Positions 1 to 8,235 of a DNA stretch of 26,776 bases are shown here, in pieces. This DNA comes from SAT2750 sp964476375 (lineage in GTDB: Bacteria > Planctomycetota > Planctomycetia > Pirellulales > Pirellulaceae): positions 1 through 26,776 of the forward strand of contig CAYYZW010000047.1 in the NCBI GenBank assembly GCA_964476375.1, given 5' to 3'. A program made the translations under genes and the position numbers. Numbering within the stretch: the stretch's first letter is position 1; every line of letters starts with the position of its first letter. A model generated the notes under the pieces. The model searched no databases and had not been told where the DNA came from. It saw only the letters and a list, made by a program, of their open reading frames with translations.

Positions 1-714
1 GATATCCATCCAGTGGCGCCCCCAGCGTTCGCCATATTGCGGACGCGAAAGCAGATCATCGACCACGGACTGATAGGCACTCTGTGAATTGTCAGCAAGA
101 AATTCCTCGAGTTCGATACGTGTCGGCGGCAACCCGACCAGGTCCACGTAGACGCGCCGCAACCACTCGCCTGGCGAGGCCTCGGCGACATGGCCAAGTT
201 CATGCTGCGAACGGCGGGCGACAATGAACGGGTCCACCGGCGAGCGACTCCACGTGTCATTTTTGAGCGTCGGCAGCGGGGGCCTGGTAATGGGACGATA
301 CGACCACCAGGCACGCGGATCGGCCTGGGATGCTTCCTCCTTCGGTACCACCGCACCATCGACAATCCATTGGCGTATGAGCTGGAATTCCTGATCGTCA
401 AGTGGCAGCCCCTCATTGGCAGGTGGCATCTGGAATCCGGCATCCCCGGTGAGAACATCGAGTAACAGGCTGTCATCGGGATTTCCCGGAATGACCGGGG
501 AGCCTGAATCCCCCCCCTTGAGGATGGACAGGCCTGTATCCAAACGCAGCCCGGCCTGTTGTTTCAATGCTCCATGACATGCGTAGCACTTGTGCGCCAG
601 CAGGGGCTTCACATCGCGCAGGTAATCCACCCCCTGGGCTTCCAGGCCACGGTCCAGGGTGGCAAGTCCGGCGGCCACAAGCACCATCCAGGTCGAAATT
701 GATCGGATTGCCAT
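1..714 (-). CDS. Planctomycete cytochrome c / DUF1549 exported protein (partial, 3' end outside window)
   Basis: The first 238 codons of a longer gene are present; it runs off the left edge with no stop. The ATG at 714 has GGAG six bases upstream (721-724, minus strand). The start gives a short signal peptide (hydrophobic residues about 9-18). A planctomycete-type cytochrome c (PSCyt1) domain follows, with the heme-binding motif CYACHG at residues 43-48 and a distal MPP (residues about 97-99). A DUF1549 (PSCyt2) domain then begins, recognisable by PVDPFIVARR, YVDLVGLPPT and, at the very edge, SRPQYGERWGRHWMDI. In this family a C-terminal DUF1553 domain normally follows and full proteins are roughly 700-1,100 residues; that part is not visible. 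Such proteins are exported and very numerous in planctomycetes, often next to DUF1501 or sulfatase genes. Their biochemical role is not established; electron transfer linked to polysaccharide breakdown has been proposed. Identification of the family is secure, the function is not. Confidence 0.9.
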   Translation of the reverse strand, partial: MAIRSISTWMVLVAAGLATLDRGLEAQGVDYLRDVKPLLAHKCYACHGALKQQAGLRLDTGLSILKGGDSGSPVIPGNPDDSLLLDVLTGDAGFQMPPANEGLPLDDQEFQLIRQWIVDGAVVPKEEASQADPRAWWSYRPITRPPLPTLKNDTWSRSPVDPFIVARRSQHELGHVAEASPGEWLRRVYVDLVGLPPTRIELEEFLADNSQSAYQSVVDDLLSRPQYGERWGRHWMDI

Positions 715-936
715 ACATCGCTCCGAAGGGAAAATCCTCACAGCGATAGTAACATCAGGCGGCAGGAAGAACTGTCCTTTCAGCACGCGGGCATTCTCAC
801 CCACTCCATACAATCGGCACAACCGACGATGCTCGTCCTCCACTGTGAAGCTGCATCGAACAAACACCTGTCGCTGGAGAAGTGGGAAGCCGAATCATGA
901 AGCAGGGGACTCGATTCTTCTCCAGGGCCCGCGGTC

Positions 937-1896
937 ATGCCATCGACAGGAAAGAAAAAACTCAAACGCCAGCTTCTCCGTCGCCGACCGCGGCGGACAG
1001 TGAAACATGCCAGCCAGCGCTGGGTGGACGCGTTTAGCGAGTACCTGGCAAACGAATGCCACCTGGCCGAGAACACGGTCGCGGCCTACCGCCGTGATAT
1101 TGTCCGGTTCTACCGCTGGCTGGGACGACGCAACCTGCCCGACCTTTCGATTTCAGACCTTTCTGATTACGTCGCCTGGCTCCGCAAGGCAAAACTGGCG
1201 CCAAGCAGTGTGGCTCGTCATATCGTCTCGCTGCGGGTGCTCTACCGGTTCCTGCAGCTGGAAGGGGTACTGAAGGACAACCATGCCGAGTTACTGGGAA
1301 GCCAGAAGCTCTGGGAACGGGTCCCGGAAGTTCTCTCACCAACCATGGTGGACCGATTCCTGGTAGCTCCGGACGCATCCGACCCGTTCGCGATGCGAGA
1401 CCGGGCGCTGCTGGAAATGCTCTACGCGACCGGGTGCCGGGCATCGGAAATATCCCAGCTGGGCCTGCCGGACATCTACCTCGATGAACACTTCTGCCGT
1501 TGCCTGGGCAAGGGAAACAAGGAACGCCTGATTCCGCTTGGAGAACCCGCCTGCAAGGCCGTCGCCAGCTACCTCAAGAAGGAACGCCCACGGCTGGCAG
1601 CTTTCGGGGAGGACGAGCCAGGCTGGCTCTTTCTCAGCCGAAGTGGCCGGCGTCTCCGTCGCGAGGCTATCTGGGCGACTGTCAAGAAGTACGCCCTCCG
1701 CGTGGGAGCGTCCCCGTCGATCAGCCCACACACGCTACGGCACAGTTTCGCCACGCACGTGCTCTCCGGCGGAGCCGACCTGCGGCAAGTCCAGGAGATG
1801 CTTGGCCACGCGAGCATTGCCACCACGCAGATCTACACGCATGTGGACGCCGCCCGGCTCAAGAGGATCCACGGGCAGTTCCATCCACGGGCCTGA
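937..1896 (+). CDS. xerD: Tyrosine recombinase, XerC/XerD type
   Basis: A 319-residue site-specific recombinase of the phage-integrase family, probably the Xer enzyme that resolves chromosome dimers at dif during division. The N-terminal SAM-like core-binding domain covers about residues 28-115 (FSEYLANECHLAENTVAAYRRD). The catalytic domain follows and all active-site residues are visible: R168 in ATGCRASEI, K192 in GKGNKERLIPL, H265 and R268 in HTLRHSFATH, H291 in LGHASIATT and the nucleophile Y300 in IYTH. Xer proteins are usually about 300 residues; the extra length is a lysine/arginine-rich N-terminus (residues 5-20). A GTG at 1000 in the same frame would remove this tail, and neither start has a good ribosome binding site, so the start is uncertain. 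The gene converges on the exbD gene with only four bases between stops. The motifs resemble XerD slightly more than XerC; the symbol is a best guess. Nothing nearby suggests a mobile element. Confidence 0.88.
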   Translation: MPSTGKKKLKRQLLRRRPRRTVKHASQRWVDAFSEYLANECHLAENTVAAYRRDIVRFYRWLGRRNLPDLSISDLSDYVAWLRKAKLAPSSVARHIVSLRVLYRFLQLEGVLKDNHAELLGSQKLWERVPEVLSPTMVDRFLVAPDASDPFAMRDRALLEMLYATGCRASEISQLGLPDIYLDEHFCRCLGKGNKERLIPLGEPACKAVASYLKKERPRLAAFGEDEPGWLFLSRSGRRLRREAIWATVKKYALRVGASPSISPHTLRHSFATHVLSGGADLRQVQEMLGHASIATTQIYTHVDAARLKRIHGQFHPRA

Positions 1897-1900
1897 GCGG

Positions 1901-2410
1901 CTACTCGTTCACAACCGGGCCCGGGCCATCCGGTGTGGCGAAACGAATCTTCTCGACCAGCTTGATCACGTTCCCCTGGCCATCCTTGTATCCGGAGACG
2001 GCGGTGATCGCCCCGATCACGTACTCGTAACGCAGGTTGAAGTCGAACTCGAGCTCCATCTCGGCGGTATCCTCTCCCTCGGCCCCGGGAGCCTGTCCTC
2101 CGACCAGTTCAATAATCCGACGGTTCACATCCGGAAAGGACGGCAGCGGATCATTATTAAGCCGGATCCCGGAAATCACACCATCCTGGTCTGCGGAAAG
2201 GTAGAGGCTCATGGGTGGAAAATCCGGTTCAATCGTCTGCACGGTCGAGGGAGATGCCTGTGGCATCTTGATGTTGAAATCCCCTTCCATGGAAACAATC
2301 TTGAAGGTCATGATGAAGAAGATCAGCAGCTGAAAGACGATGTCAATCATCGGTGTCATCTGCAGTTCGATCTTGTCCTGACCGCTACCGGTCGTATGAC
2401 GGATCTTCAT
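1901..2410 (-). CDS. exbD: ExbD/TolR-family protein, second copy
   Basis: A 169-residue ExbD/TolR family protein and the last gene of the minus-strand operon. A short cytoplasmic N-terminus precedes one membrane helix (about residues 20-38) that starts with TPMIDIVFQLLIFFIM. Asp23 in that helix is the conserved acidic residue that takes part in proton flow through ExbB-ExbD or TolQ-TolR complexes. The rest is a periplasmic domain, longer than usual, with an acidic stretch at about residues 108-125 (GAEGEDTAEMELEFDF). It stands 21 bases after the first exbD, and the two are only distantly alike outside the TPMID motif, so this is an old pair rather than a recent duplication. Family membership is firm; the partner that receives the energy is unknown. 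Confidence 0.88.
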   Translation of the reverse strand: MKIRHTTGSGQDKIELQMTPMIDIVFQLLIFFIMTFKIVSMEGDFNIKMPQASPSTVQTIEPDFPPMSLYLSADQDGVISGIRLNNDPLPSFPDVNRRIIELVGGQAPGAEGEDTAEMELEFDFNLRYEYVIGAITAVSGYKDGQGNVIKLVEKIRFATPDGPGPVVNE

Positions 2411-2431
2411 GAGACTGGGATCTCTACTGGG

Positions 2432-2899
2432 TTAATTAGGCTGGGTCAGGTACTTTGCCGTCTCGATATTCTCCTGGGCACGGAGGGCAAAGTTCTCGAA
2501 ACCGACTTCCTGGCATTCCTCGATTAATTCCTGGACCCGTCCCGCCTGGCAAAAGCGGTGAGCACGAATCACGATGGTCGCAGCCTCCACTCCGTCGCCG
2601 GAAAACTCCAGGGCCCGGATCTCTTTTTGGAGGTATGGACCAAGACCCCCGATGGGGATTTTCTGGCCGCTATAAATCGCCTCACCATCCTCCGCCAGGT
2701 GGATAATCACCGGGTGGTCCAGGGGTAATTCCGCTGGTTTGGCGAGACTGCTATCGGGAAGCTGGACACGTTGATCCTGTTCGCTCTGGGTGAAATTAAT
2801 CAACACCATGAAAAAAGCGATCAGCTGAAACGTCATGTCGATCATGGGCGTCAGATCACCCTGGGCAACTTCCGTCTGTTTCTTCTTGGTCAGTCGCAT
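2432..2899 (-). CDS. exbD: ExbD/TolR-family protein, first copy
   Basis: A 155-residue inner-membrane protein of the ExbD/TolR family. After a basic start (RLTKKK) comes one transmembrane helix at about residues 18-38 with LTPMIDMTFQLIAFFMV; Asp21 is the conserved proton-pathway aspartate. The periplasmic domain includes PVIIHLAEDGEAIYSG and ATIVIRAHRFCQAGRVQELI, which match the beta-alpha-beta pattern of the family. The start is supported by AAGGA six bases upstream. Only nine bases separate it from the ExbB gene, so the two are surely co-transcribed. With the downstream ExbD it could form a mixed ExbD1-ExbD2 dimer inside the ExbB pentamer; that is inference from gene order. Confidence 0.88.
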   Translation of the reverse strand: MRLTKKKQTEVAQGDLTPMIDMTFQLIAFFMVLINFTQSEQDQRVQLPDSSLAKPAELPLDHPVIIHLAEDGEAIYSGQKIPIGGLGPYLQKEIRALEFSGDGVEAATIVIRAHRFCQAGRVQELIEECQEVGFENFALRAQENIETAKYLTQPN

Positions 2900-2908
2900 G
2901 GATCGTCC

Positions 2909-3790
2909 TTAACCACCTTGCCCGCCAACACCTTCAAAACGACCCATCAACCCCTCGCTGGTGATACCCACCTGCAGGACAAGCGTGGCAACCCGGTTCT
3001 TGAGAATGTTGTAGACCGCGATCGCCGGGATGGCGATTGCCAGTCCGACCAGGGTGGTAAACAGGGCGGTGGAGATTCCCTTGGCCAGATCTGTCGGCTT
3101 GGGAGTGCCTTGCCCACTGGCAATCACGTTGAAGGCCTTGATCATCCCGTGGACCGTTCCAAAAAGACCAACCATCGGGCTGATCGTTCCGATCAGTGCC
3201 ATGTAACTAAGACGATGCTCGAGCTTCATGTTCTCTTCTTCTCCCACTTCCTGCATGGCCTCGATTGCCTGGGAGTATCCGGACTGGAGTTTCTCGAGTC
3301 CTGCCGAAAGCACGTTCCCCAGGAACGAATCATCGTTCCTGGCCAACTCGTACGCCTCCTGGTACTGCTTGCCATCCAGGTGCAATTCGAAATCCTCGAT
3401 CAGGGCCAGTGGACAGACATTCTCCTGTCGGGCCGTGAGAAAATTCATCACGAACAGGGCGACCAGTGTAAAAGACAGGCTGAGAAAGATAATCATGTAG
3501 GAGATTCCCAGGGCCTCGAACATCCAGCTCAGGTAAGTCGTTCCATCTTCTTCTCCATCGCCGCCGGCGTCTGCCTCGTCCGCTCCCCCATCTGCAGCCC
3601 CTCCTCCATCATCGGGAACCTCCCCGCCACCACCGTCATCGGGTGGGACATCATCCACGATATCTTCCTGGGCAACTGCCGACTGGCTGGTGCCGAAGGG
3701 AAGCATCGTCACGACAGTGACAGAAACGACGAAAAGGAATAGCCAACCAAGGATGAATGCTGGTTTCCGGGATATGTGACGCAAACGCAT
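2909..3790 (-). CDS. exbB: MotA/TolQ/ExbB proton channel with N-terminal acidic extension
   Basis: A 293-residue proton-channel subunit of the MotA/TolQ/ExbB family. The usual three transmembrane helices are present: about residues 94-117, 195-222 (LIGTISPMVGLFGTVHGMI) and 240-263 (TALFTTLVGLAIAIPAIAVY), with a cytoplasmic segment of about 75 residues between the first two. Unusual is the N-terminus: a hydrophobic segment at 12-30 ending at a plausible signal-peptidase site (AVA-QE, 38-42), followed by an Asp/Gly-rich stretch (44-83) before helix 1. That part should face the periplasm. ExbB proteins with an N-terminal periplasmic extension are known, but this low-complexity acidic form is distinctive. 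GGAG six bases before the ATG supports the start. The gene follows the TPR genes after 139 bases and is tightly followed by two exbD genes. Together they should form a proton-motive-force-driven complex. Confidence 0.88.
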   Translation of the reverse strand: MRLRHISRKPAFILGWLFLFVVSVTVVTMLPFGTSQSAVAQEDIVDDVPPDDGGGGEVPDDGGGAADGGADEADAGGDGEEDGTTYLSWMFEALGISYMIIFLSLSFTLVALFVMNFLTARQENVCPLALIEDFELHLDGKQYQEAYELARNDDSFLGNVLSAGLEKLQSGYSQAIEAMQEVGEEENMKLEHRLSYMALIGTISPMVGLFGTVHGMIKAFNVIASGQGTPKPTDLAKGISTALFTTLVGLAIAIPAIAVYNILKNRVATLVLQVGITSEGLMGRFEGVGGQGG

Positions 3791-3929
3791 GGTTGTCTCC
3801 AGACAGTAGAAAATGTGAAAAGCGTTTCTGTTTCCGGTTTCTCAATCCACGGTTCGAATAACCGCACGGCACCGATTCATTGTAGTAAACAAGCGTGGTA
3901 ACCGGGTACCACCCTTGGGATCGATAAAG
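3791..3929 (-). promoter_or_regulatory. Operon-internal spacer with two inverted repeats
   Basis: This is the only long gap inside the minus-strand operon. It holds two perfect short inverted repeats: GTGGTA (3895-3900) with TACCAC (3907-3912), and CGGTT (3850-3854) with AACCG (3860-3864). In the transcript they would form two small hairpins after the second TPR gene and before the ExbB gene. The first is followed on the minus strand by a modest T-rich stretch (GCTTGTTTACT). A leaky terminator or processing site that sets the ratio of TPR to channel protein is possible; no convincing promoter was seen. The repeats are seen directly, the role is inference. Confidence 0.3.
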
Positions 3930-4979
3930 TTATGGTTTTTGGGCCCAGACACTGTCTCCATAACGTTCTCTCAATAACCCCCGGGCCCGATTCGCCTCGC
4001 CGGATTTCTTCACCAGTTCCCACAGCTTGGATAACTGGTAAAGTGCCTCGGCATGGGTGTCCGGGTCCTGGTAAAAAAGCTCGGACGTATGCAGGAACGC
4101 GATCAACGCATCCTTGGGCTGGCTGTTGGCCAGGTAACAGACCCCCTGGGCATTGTAGGCCTGGGCCATCACTTTCTGCTGGGTCTTGGGGTCATTATTC
4201 TTGATGATCTGTTCGATCAGCTGGAGTCCTTCCTGGAAACGCCCTGTCGCCCCCAGGCAGCGTGCCTTTCCGGCCAGTGCCTGGGCATGCAATGTCCGCA
4301 TCTGCTCGGTCGTGGGCTTGAGTGCGGATACCTGCTCGTACTTGGCCAGGGCAGCCGCATGCTCCCCACTTCCGACCAGGGCACCCGCTTCCAGGACCGC
4401 AGCCCGGTTCTTGTACTCCGGCCAGGGGGCGGTCCCGACTTCCCGGTAACTCTCGGCCGCCTTGTCAAAACCACCCACCGAGGCGGCCAGGTCCCCGAAC
4501 AGTTCCAGGGCCTCGTAGTAATGAAAACTGGTTTTCCGATCGGCAATAAAAGCTGCCAGCAGACGTCCCGCTTCCTGCTTGTCCGCCTTGCCGGTAATCG
4601 AGAGCCTCGAGACCAGCAGGGCGTTATAGAACTGGATATCCGCCTGCACCCACTTGTTGTTCTGCTCGGAAATATTGAGCTTGTCCAGTTCCGCCTTGGC
4701 CGCCTCGTACTGTTTGCGGCGAACCATCCCGCGTACCTGCTGGAGCTGGTTCGGGTCGTCGGCAAAGGTGATACGGGAAATGTCATTGACATTCACATCC
4801 CGGACGACGGAATTAACCCGGATCTTGACGACGGTGGCGGTCACCTCGTCGATCACACCCCGTGTCGGACGCGTGGGATTCTCGTGCAGGTATATCTGGT
4901 CCTGGATCTGGGCCTTGACCGGCCCGGCCAGCAGCAGCAGTAGGATGGAACCGGCAAACACGGACATCAAACGGGTCAT
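3930..4979 (-). CDS. Exported TPR-like protein (second of pair)
   Basis: A 349-residue protein with a clear signal peptide (hydrophobic core at residues about 6-18, then GPVKAQ), so it should be periplasmic. A small beta-rich segment follows (RGVIDEVTATVVKIRVNSVVRDVNVNDI). The remainder is helical with TPR-like repeats: QYEAAKAELDKL, FDKAAESYREVG, EHAAALAKYEQVSAL, RFQEGLQLIEQI and QPKDALIAFLHTSELF. Two adjacent ATGs exist. The second (4979) is seven bases from GAGGAG (4987-4992, minus strand) and is preferred; the first (4982) is only four bases away. The gene lies 28 bases after the large TPR gene and before the ExbB gene. By position it may be the accessory partner of the ExbB/ExbD channel, through protein-protein contacts in the periplasm. 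No enzymatic domain was recognised. Confidence 0.8.
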   Translation of the reverse strand: MTRLMSVFAGSILLLLLAGPVKAQIQDQIYLHENPTRPTRGVIDEVTATVVKIRVNSVVRDVNVNDISRITFADDPNQLQQVRGMVRRKQYEAAKAELDKLNISEQNNKWVQADIQFYNALLVSRLSITGKADKQEAGRLLAAFIADRKTSFHYYEALELFGDLAASVGGFDKAAESYREVGTAPWPEYKNRAAVLEAGALVGSGEHAAALAKYEQVSALKPTTEQMRTLHAQALAGKARCLGATGRFQEGLQLIEQIIKNNDPKTQQKVMAQAYNAQGVCYLANSQPKDALIAFLHTSELFYQDPDTHAEALYQLSKLWELVKKSGEANRARGLLRERYGDSVWAQKP

Positions 4980-5007
4980 CATTTTTCTCCTCGTCTCTCT
5001 GACAAAG

Positions 5008-8000
5008 CTATTTAGACGGTTTCCCCGGGGCAGTGGCGGCCGCGGGAAATCCTGTCTGGTTCTCGTTTAAATCCCCCTGGATTTTTTTCAGCAGCAGGTT
5101 TGAACGAGCTTTCAGTTGTTCTCCACCCATCGAGGGATAGACCTTGTAGGTATTGAGCACTTCCTGCTTGGCATAATTCAGGTACTTCGTTTTCTCGGTC
5201 CCGGTCTTGGAGAGGGCATAGCTGTAACGGCACTGGGCCAGGTTAAAACGTGCATCGAAAAGAGTCTCGTTGTACTTGGGTTGGAAACGGGAGGTGACCG
5301 ATGCAATTCGGTTCCATCCCCAGACGATATTCTTGTTATCCTCTCCCTTGCGGGTTCCCAGGATGGCGCTTGAGTAGAGCCGTCGTGCATCAATCAGCTT
5401 GCCAGCCTTGTCCTTCCCTGGCCGCCCATCCTTGTCCTGACCATAGGCCGCCCACTGCTGGTAGGTCCGGGCGGCCTCGACCTGGACTTCCAGCATCATC
5501 TGGTTTCCAACCAGGATCTCTGCAAAGGAATCCACCGCCTTGCCGAAATACCTCAGTTGTCTCTGCATGCGAGCCAACCGCAACTGCAGCTTGACCAGGT
5601 AAGCGGCCGCTTTTTTTTCGTCCGCATGAAGCCAGCTCTTGTCCGACTCAGCTTTTGTGATGATCGCCGTGAGCGTGGACATGGATTTCTCGTAGTACTT
5701 TCTCGCGTCCGGGGTGAGCTTGTCTGCCGTGTCGAAACTCTGGCCCAAGCCATTGAGCGTTTCGGCCACCCAGTTCTTGATGGTGAAATCATCCGCTGCT
5801 TGACCGACCTCGCTAAGAAATGCTTCGTACCCCTGGGCGAGTGCCAGTCTCTGTTCTCTCGACTCGCTCAGTTTAAGCTGGGATTCCAGGTCCTGGGCCA
5901 TCCCGTAATAGATTGCCACTAACTGGCTTTTACCGGCATCATCCGTTCCCACCGTGCTATTGAGCGACTCCATCACCGCCTTGGCCTGGTCCATTCTCTG
6001 CTGGGAGTCCTCGGCCGCGGGCATGTCTCCGATATAAGCCCTGAGAGCCATCTTGTAGACTTCCTGCGCAAAGGCATTCTTGTCATCCAGCTTGGTGGAC
6101 GGGTCATTTTTCTGGGTCAGCGAGAGAATCCCGACTGCAGGTGCTTCCATCATCGTTATCGCCTTGGCCGATTCTCCTGTCTCCACGTAGTACTGGCACA
6201 GCGAGAGCGAGGCGGCCACAAGGGACTTGTCCGGCACCCCATTGTCGGTCACGTTTTGAAGACCCGCGAGCAGTTGCGTCGAGGCAGCGGCTCGCAAACT
6301 CTCCAGCTCGGCCTGCCGGGTGGCAAGTTCTGCGGACTCGGCTCCCGACTCTTCCAGTTTCCGGTAAGCCGAAGCCCCCACCCGGTACTTGAACCAGTAG
6401 GCCCGTCCCAGGCGTCGCTGCATGCTCTGTTTCTGGACGGTATTGTCGGTCATCGCCCCGATGTACTGCTGAGCCACGTCGAGTTTCCCACTGGAGAGCA
6501 TCACCGGAATGAGTTTCACGCGTGCATCATCCGCTTCCGGGCGATCTGGCCATGTCTCGACCGTGTACTGCGCGATCCCGGCCATGCGACCCGTTTCAAA
6601 CTGCTTGTCACCCTCCGCTGCCGCATGCAGTTTCTGGTAACAGGCCAGGGCGATCTTGGCACCCTGGATGGCGGTCGGACTCTCCGGGTATCGATGCGCC
6701 AGGAACTCGCCAAGCACTGCGGCGTTGTAGTAGGACTCGGCCTTGTAGTGTAGGAAACAGAGGAAATAGTAAGTCGATTGCACCACTTCAACAGGGGTAT
6801 CCGTTTCCACCATCTCCAAAGCCAGCCGGTAGTATTTCATCGACTCAGCACGCTTGGAATGAACCGTCGTACCCGCCTCCTCCAGCTGGGTCGCAAGCTC
6901 CTTTTTCATGGTCTCATCGGATTCTTCAGCAATCCGCTGGGGTAACAGTCGGAGCAGCAATTCCGCCGTATTCATCTCGTCCAAGCTGTCCTTGGCCCGC
7001 TCGGTTGCCTCGTTGAGCGTCGTCGGCTCGGGACGATCTCCTCCCGTAAAACGCCCCCCCCCGGGAAGCGAGGACAGCAGCGTGCGGGCATCGTCACGGT
7101 AGGTGCTGGGAACCTTGACCAGGGCACGCAGGATCTGGGTTGCCTGCCGGTAGGACTGGTCAGCCAGTTCATCCTTGGGATCCTTCGCCACCAGCTCGTC
7201 CGCATAAAGCTTGTTGGCGCGAGCCACGAGGAACCTCAGCTTGAACCAGACCAGTTCGCTCGATTCGTTTCCCCGGATGGTGGAGACAAAGGAATTACCC
7301 CGGCTGACAGCCTCGGCGTATTTCTTCTGTTTCTCGTCCAACCAGCATTCCAGAGCCAGCACCAGGGCGTTCGTCTTGACATCCCGAAAGGCATCGTTTT
7401 CCGGTTGCCGGAGCACATCCGCGTAATTGGCCAGGGCATCATCCAGCTTGTCCAGTTTTTGCAGGCAGCGGCCCTCGTACATGTGGGCATAGATACCGGC
7501 TTGAAGCTGGCGGTATTTCCCGTAGATCTCCTTGAAGGCGGCGGACGCCCGGGTCAGGTAGTCAGTATATTTTTCAGAGCCCACTTCCACGGTCTCGGCA
7601 GCCTCTTCCAGAAGCAGGGCGGAGACCAGTTGCATCTGCAGGTACTCTCTCCGCAATTCATCCCGGATGCGAATTTCCTGCTGCTGGGTATCGGGGTCAT
7701 AGCGGGTGCTGTTCATCCCCTCCAGCTGCCCCTTGATCGCTTCCTTGGATTCGAAAAAGACCTCGAAAGCACGGTCATACTGGTCCTTTGCCTGGGCCAA
7801 CAGGTCCGTGCGGTTTGCCTGGCCCGGCTTGTTGGCGATCATGACATTGGTGTCAGCTCGCTGTTGCAGCAGGCTCCCCAGCTGGCCACGTGCCGAGTTT
7901 TTCAGAATGTGGTCGGGGAAGTCCATCATGAACTTCTGAATCAACTGTTCCGCCCGCTCCAGTTGTTCCGACTGAAGCTGTGGGTTACCGAGCAGCGATG

Positions 8001-8235
8001 CTCCCTGGATCAGGATCACGGCCCGCTCGTAGTCGATCCGATCACGAAATCCCTCCGGTGCCAGGCTCGAGGTCGCCATCTTCTCCAGGTACTGCTCCGC
8101 GACATCAAAATACCTGCGTTGCCGAAGTACCTCGAGGAATTCCGCTGCAGGTTCCTCTGCCTGGGCTGGCAAGGGAAGAGCGAGCATGCACAAAAGAAGC
8201 AGGCGAGGAACCCGAGCCAAAATCACTCGTATCAT
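5008..8235 (-). CDS. Large exported TPR-like repeat protein
   Basis: A 1,075-residue protein built almost entirely of helical TPR-like repeats behind a signal peptide (VILARVPRLLLLCMLALPLPAQAEE). Repeat-like segments occur along the whole length, for example FLEVLRQRRYFDVAEQYLEKM near the N-terminus, DDALANYADVL and KAVDSFAEILVG. The last about 90 residues end in a lysine-rich, proline-containing tail. The frame stays open further upstream to a TTG at 8292, but the ATG at 8235 places the signal peptide at the very N-terminus and is preferred, though no clear ribosome binding site is visible. It is the first gene of the operon leading to ExbB and two ExbDs. By size and place it could be the periplasmic scaffold or effector moved by that motor; this is inference. 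A run of nine G on the coding strand (7054-7062) encodes Pro-Gly-Gly-Gly and could slip. Confidence 0.8.
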   Translation of the reverse strand: MIRVILARVPRLLLLCMLALPLPAQAEEPAAEFLEVLRQRRYFDVAEQYLEKMATSSLAPEGFRDRIDYERAVILIQGASLLGNPQLQSEQLERAEQLIQKFMMDFPDHILKNSARGQLGSLLQQRADTNVMIANKPGQANRTDLLAQAKDQYDRAFEVFFESKEAIKGQLEGMNSTRYDPDTQQQEIRIRDELRREYLQMQLVSALLLEEAAETVEVGSEKYTDYLTRASAAFKEIYGKYRQLQAGIYAHMYEGRCLQKLDKLDDALANYADVLRQPENDAFRDVKTNALVLALECWLDEKQKKYAEAVSRGNSFVSTIRGNESSELVWFKLRFLVARANKLYADELVAKDPKDELADQSYRQATQILRALVKVPSTYRDDARTLLSSLPGGGRFTGGDRPEPTTLNEATERAKDSLDEMNTAELLLRLLPQRIAEESDETMKKELATQLEEAGTTVHSKRAESMKYYRLALEMVETDTPVEVVQSTYYFLCFLHYKAESYYNAAVLGEFLAHRYPESPTAIQGAKIALACYQKLHAAAEGDKQFETGRMAGIAQYTVETWPDRPEADDARVKLIPVMLSSGKLDVAQQYIGAMTDNTVQKQSMQRRLGRAYWFKYRVGASAYRKLEESGAESAELATRQAELESLRAAASTQLLAGLQNVTDNGVPDKSLVAASLSLCQYYVETGESAKAITMMEAPAVGILSLTQKNDPSTKLDDKNAFAQEVYKMALRAYIGDMPAAEDSQQRMDQAKAVMESLNSTVGTDDAGKSQLVAIYYGMAQDLESQLKLSESREQRLALAQGYEAFLSEVGQAADDFTIKNWVAETLNGLGQSFDTADKLTPDARKYYEKSMSTLTAIITKAESDKSWLHADEKKAAAYLVKLQLRLARMQRQLRYFGKAVDSFAEILVGNQMMLEVQVEAARTYQQWAAYGQDKDGRPGKDKAGKLIDARRLYSSAILGTRKGEDNKNIVWGWNRIASVTSRFQPKYNETLFDARFNLAQCRYSYALSKTGTEKTKYLNYAKQEVLNTYKVYPSMGGEQLKARSNLLLKKIQGDLNENQTGFPAAATAPGKPSK

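Noticed and set aside
937..1896. The tyrosine recombinase as an integrase of a mobile element
   Set aside because: No attachment-site repeats, tRNA target, transposase or phage genes lie nearby, and the protein has the size and motif order of a housekeeping Xer recombinase.
1908..1940. GC-rich palindromic CGGGCCCG near the xerD/exbD convergence as a bidirectional terminator
   Set aside because: It lies inside the exbD coding region, has no loop to speak of and no T-run on either side.
2771..3742. A 323-codon open frame on the plus strand
   Set aside because: It lies antisense to the ExbB and first ExbD genes, which have clear family motifs. Its translation is low in hydrophobic order, rich in His/Gln and resembles no family; it is a mirror of GC-rich coding sequence.
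3841..3870. A GGTTCGAAT sequence resembling a tRNA T-loop
   Set aside because: It is the loop of a five-base hairpin; no acceptor stem, anticodon arm or CCA end can be arranged around it.
4053..4943. A 296-codon open frame on the plus strand
   Set aside because: Antisense to the second TPR gene; same reasoning as for the other mirror frames in this operon.
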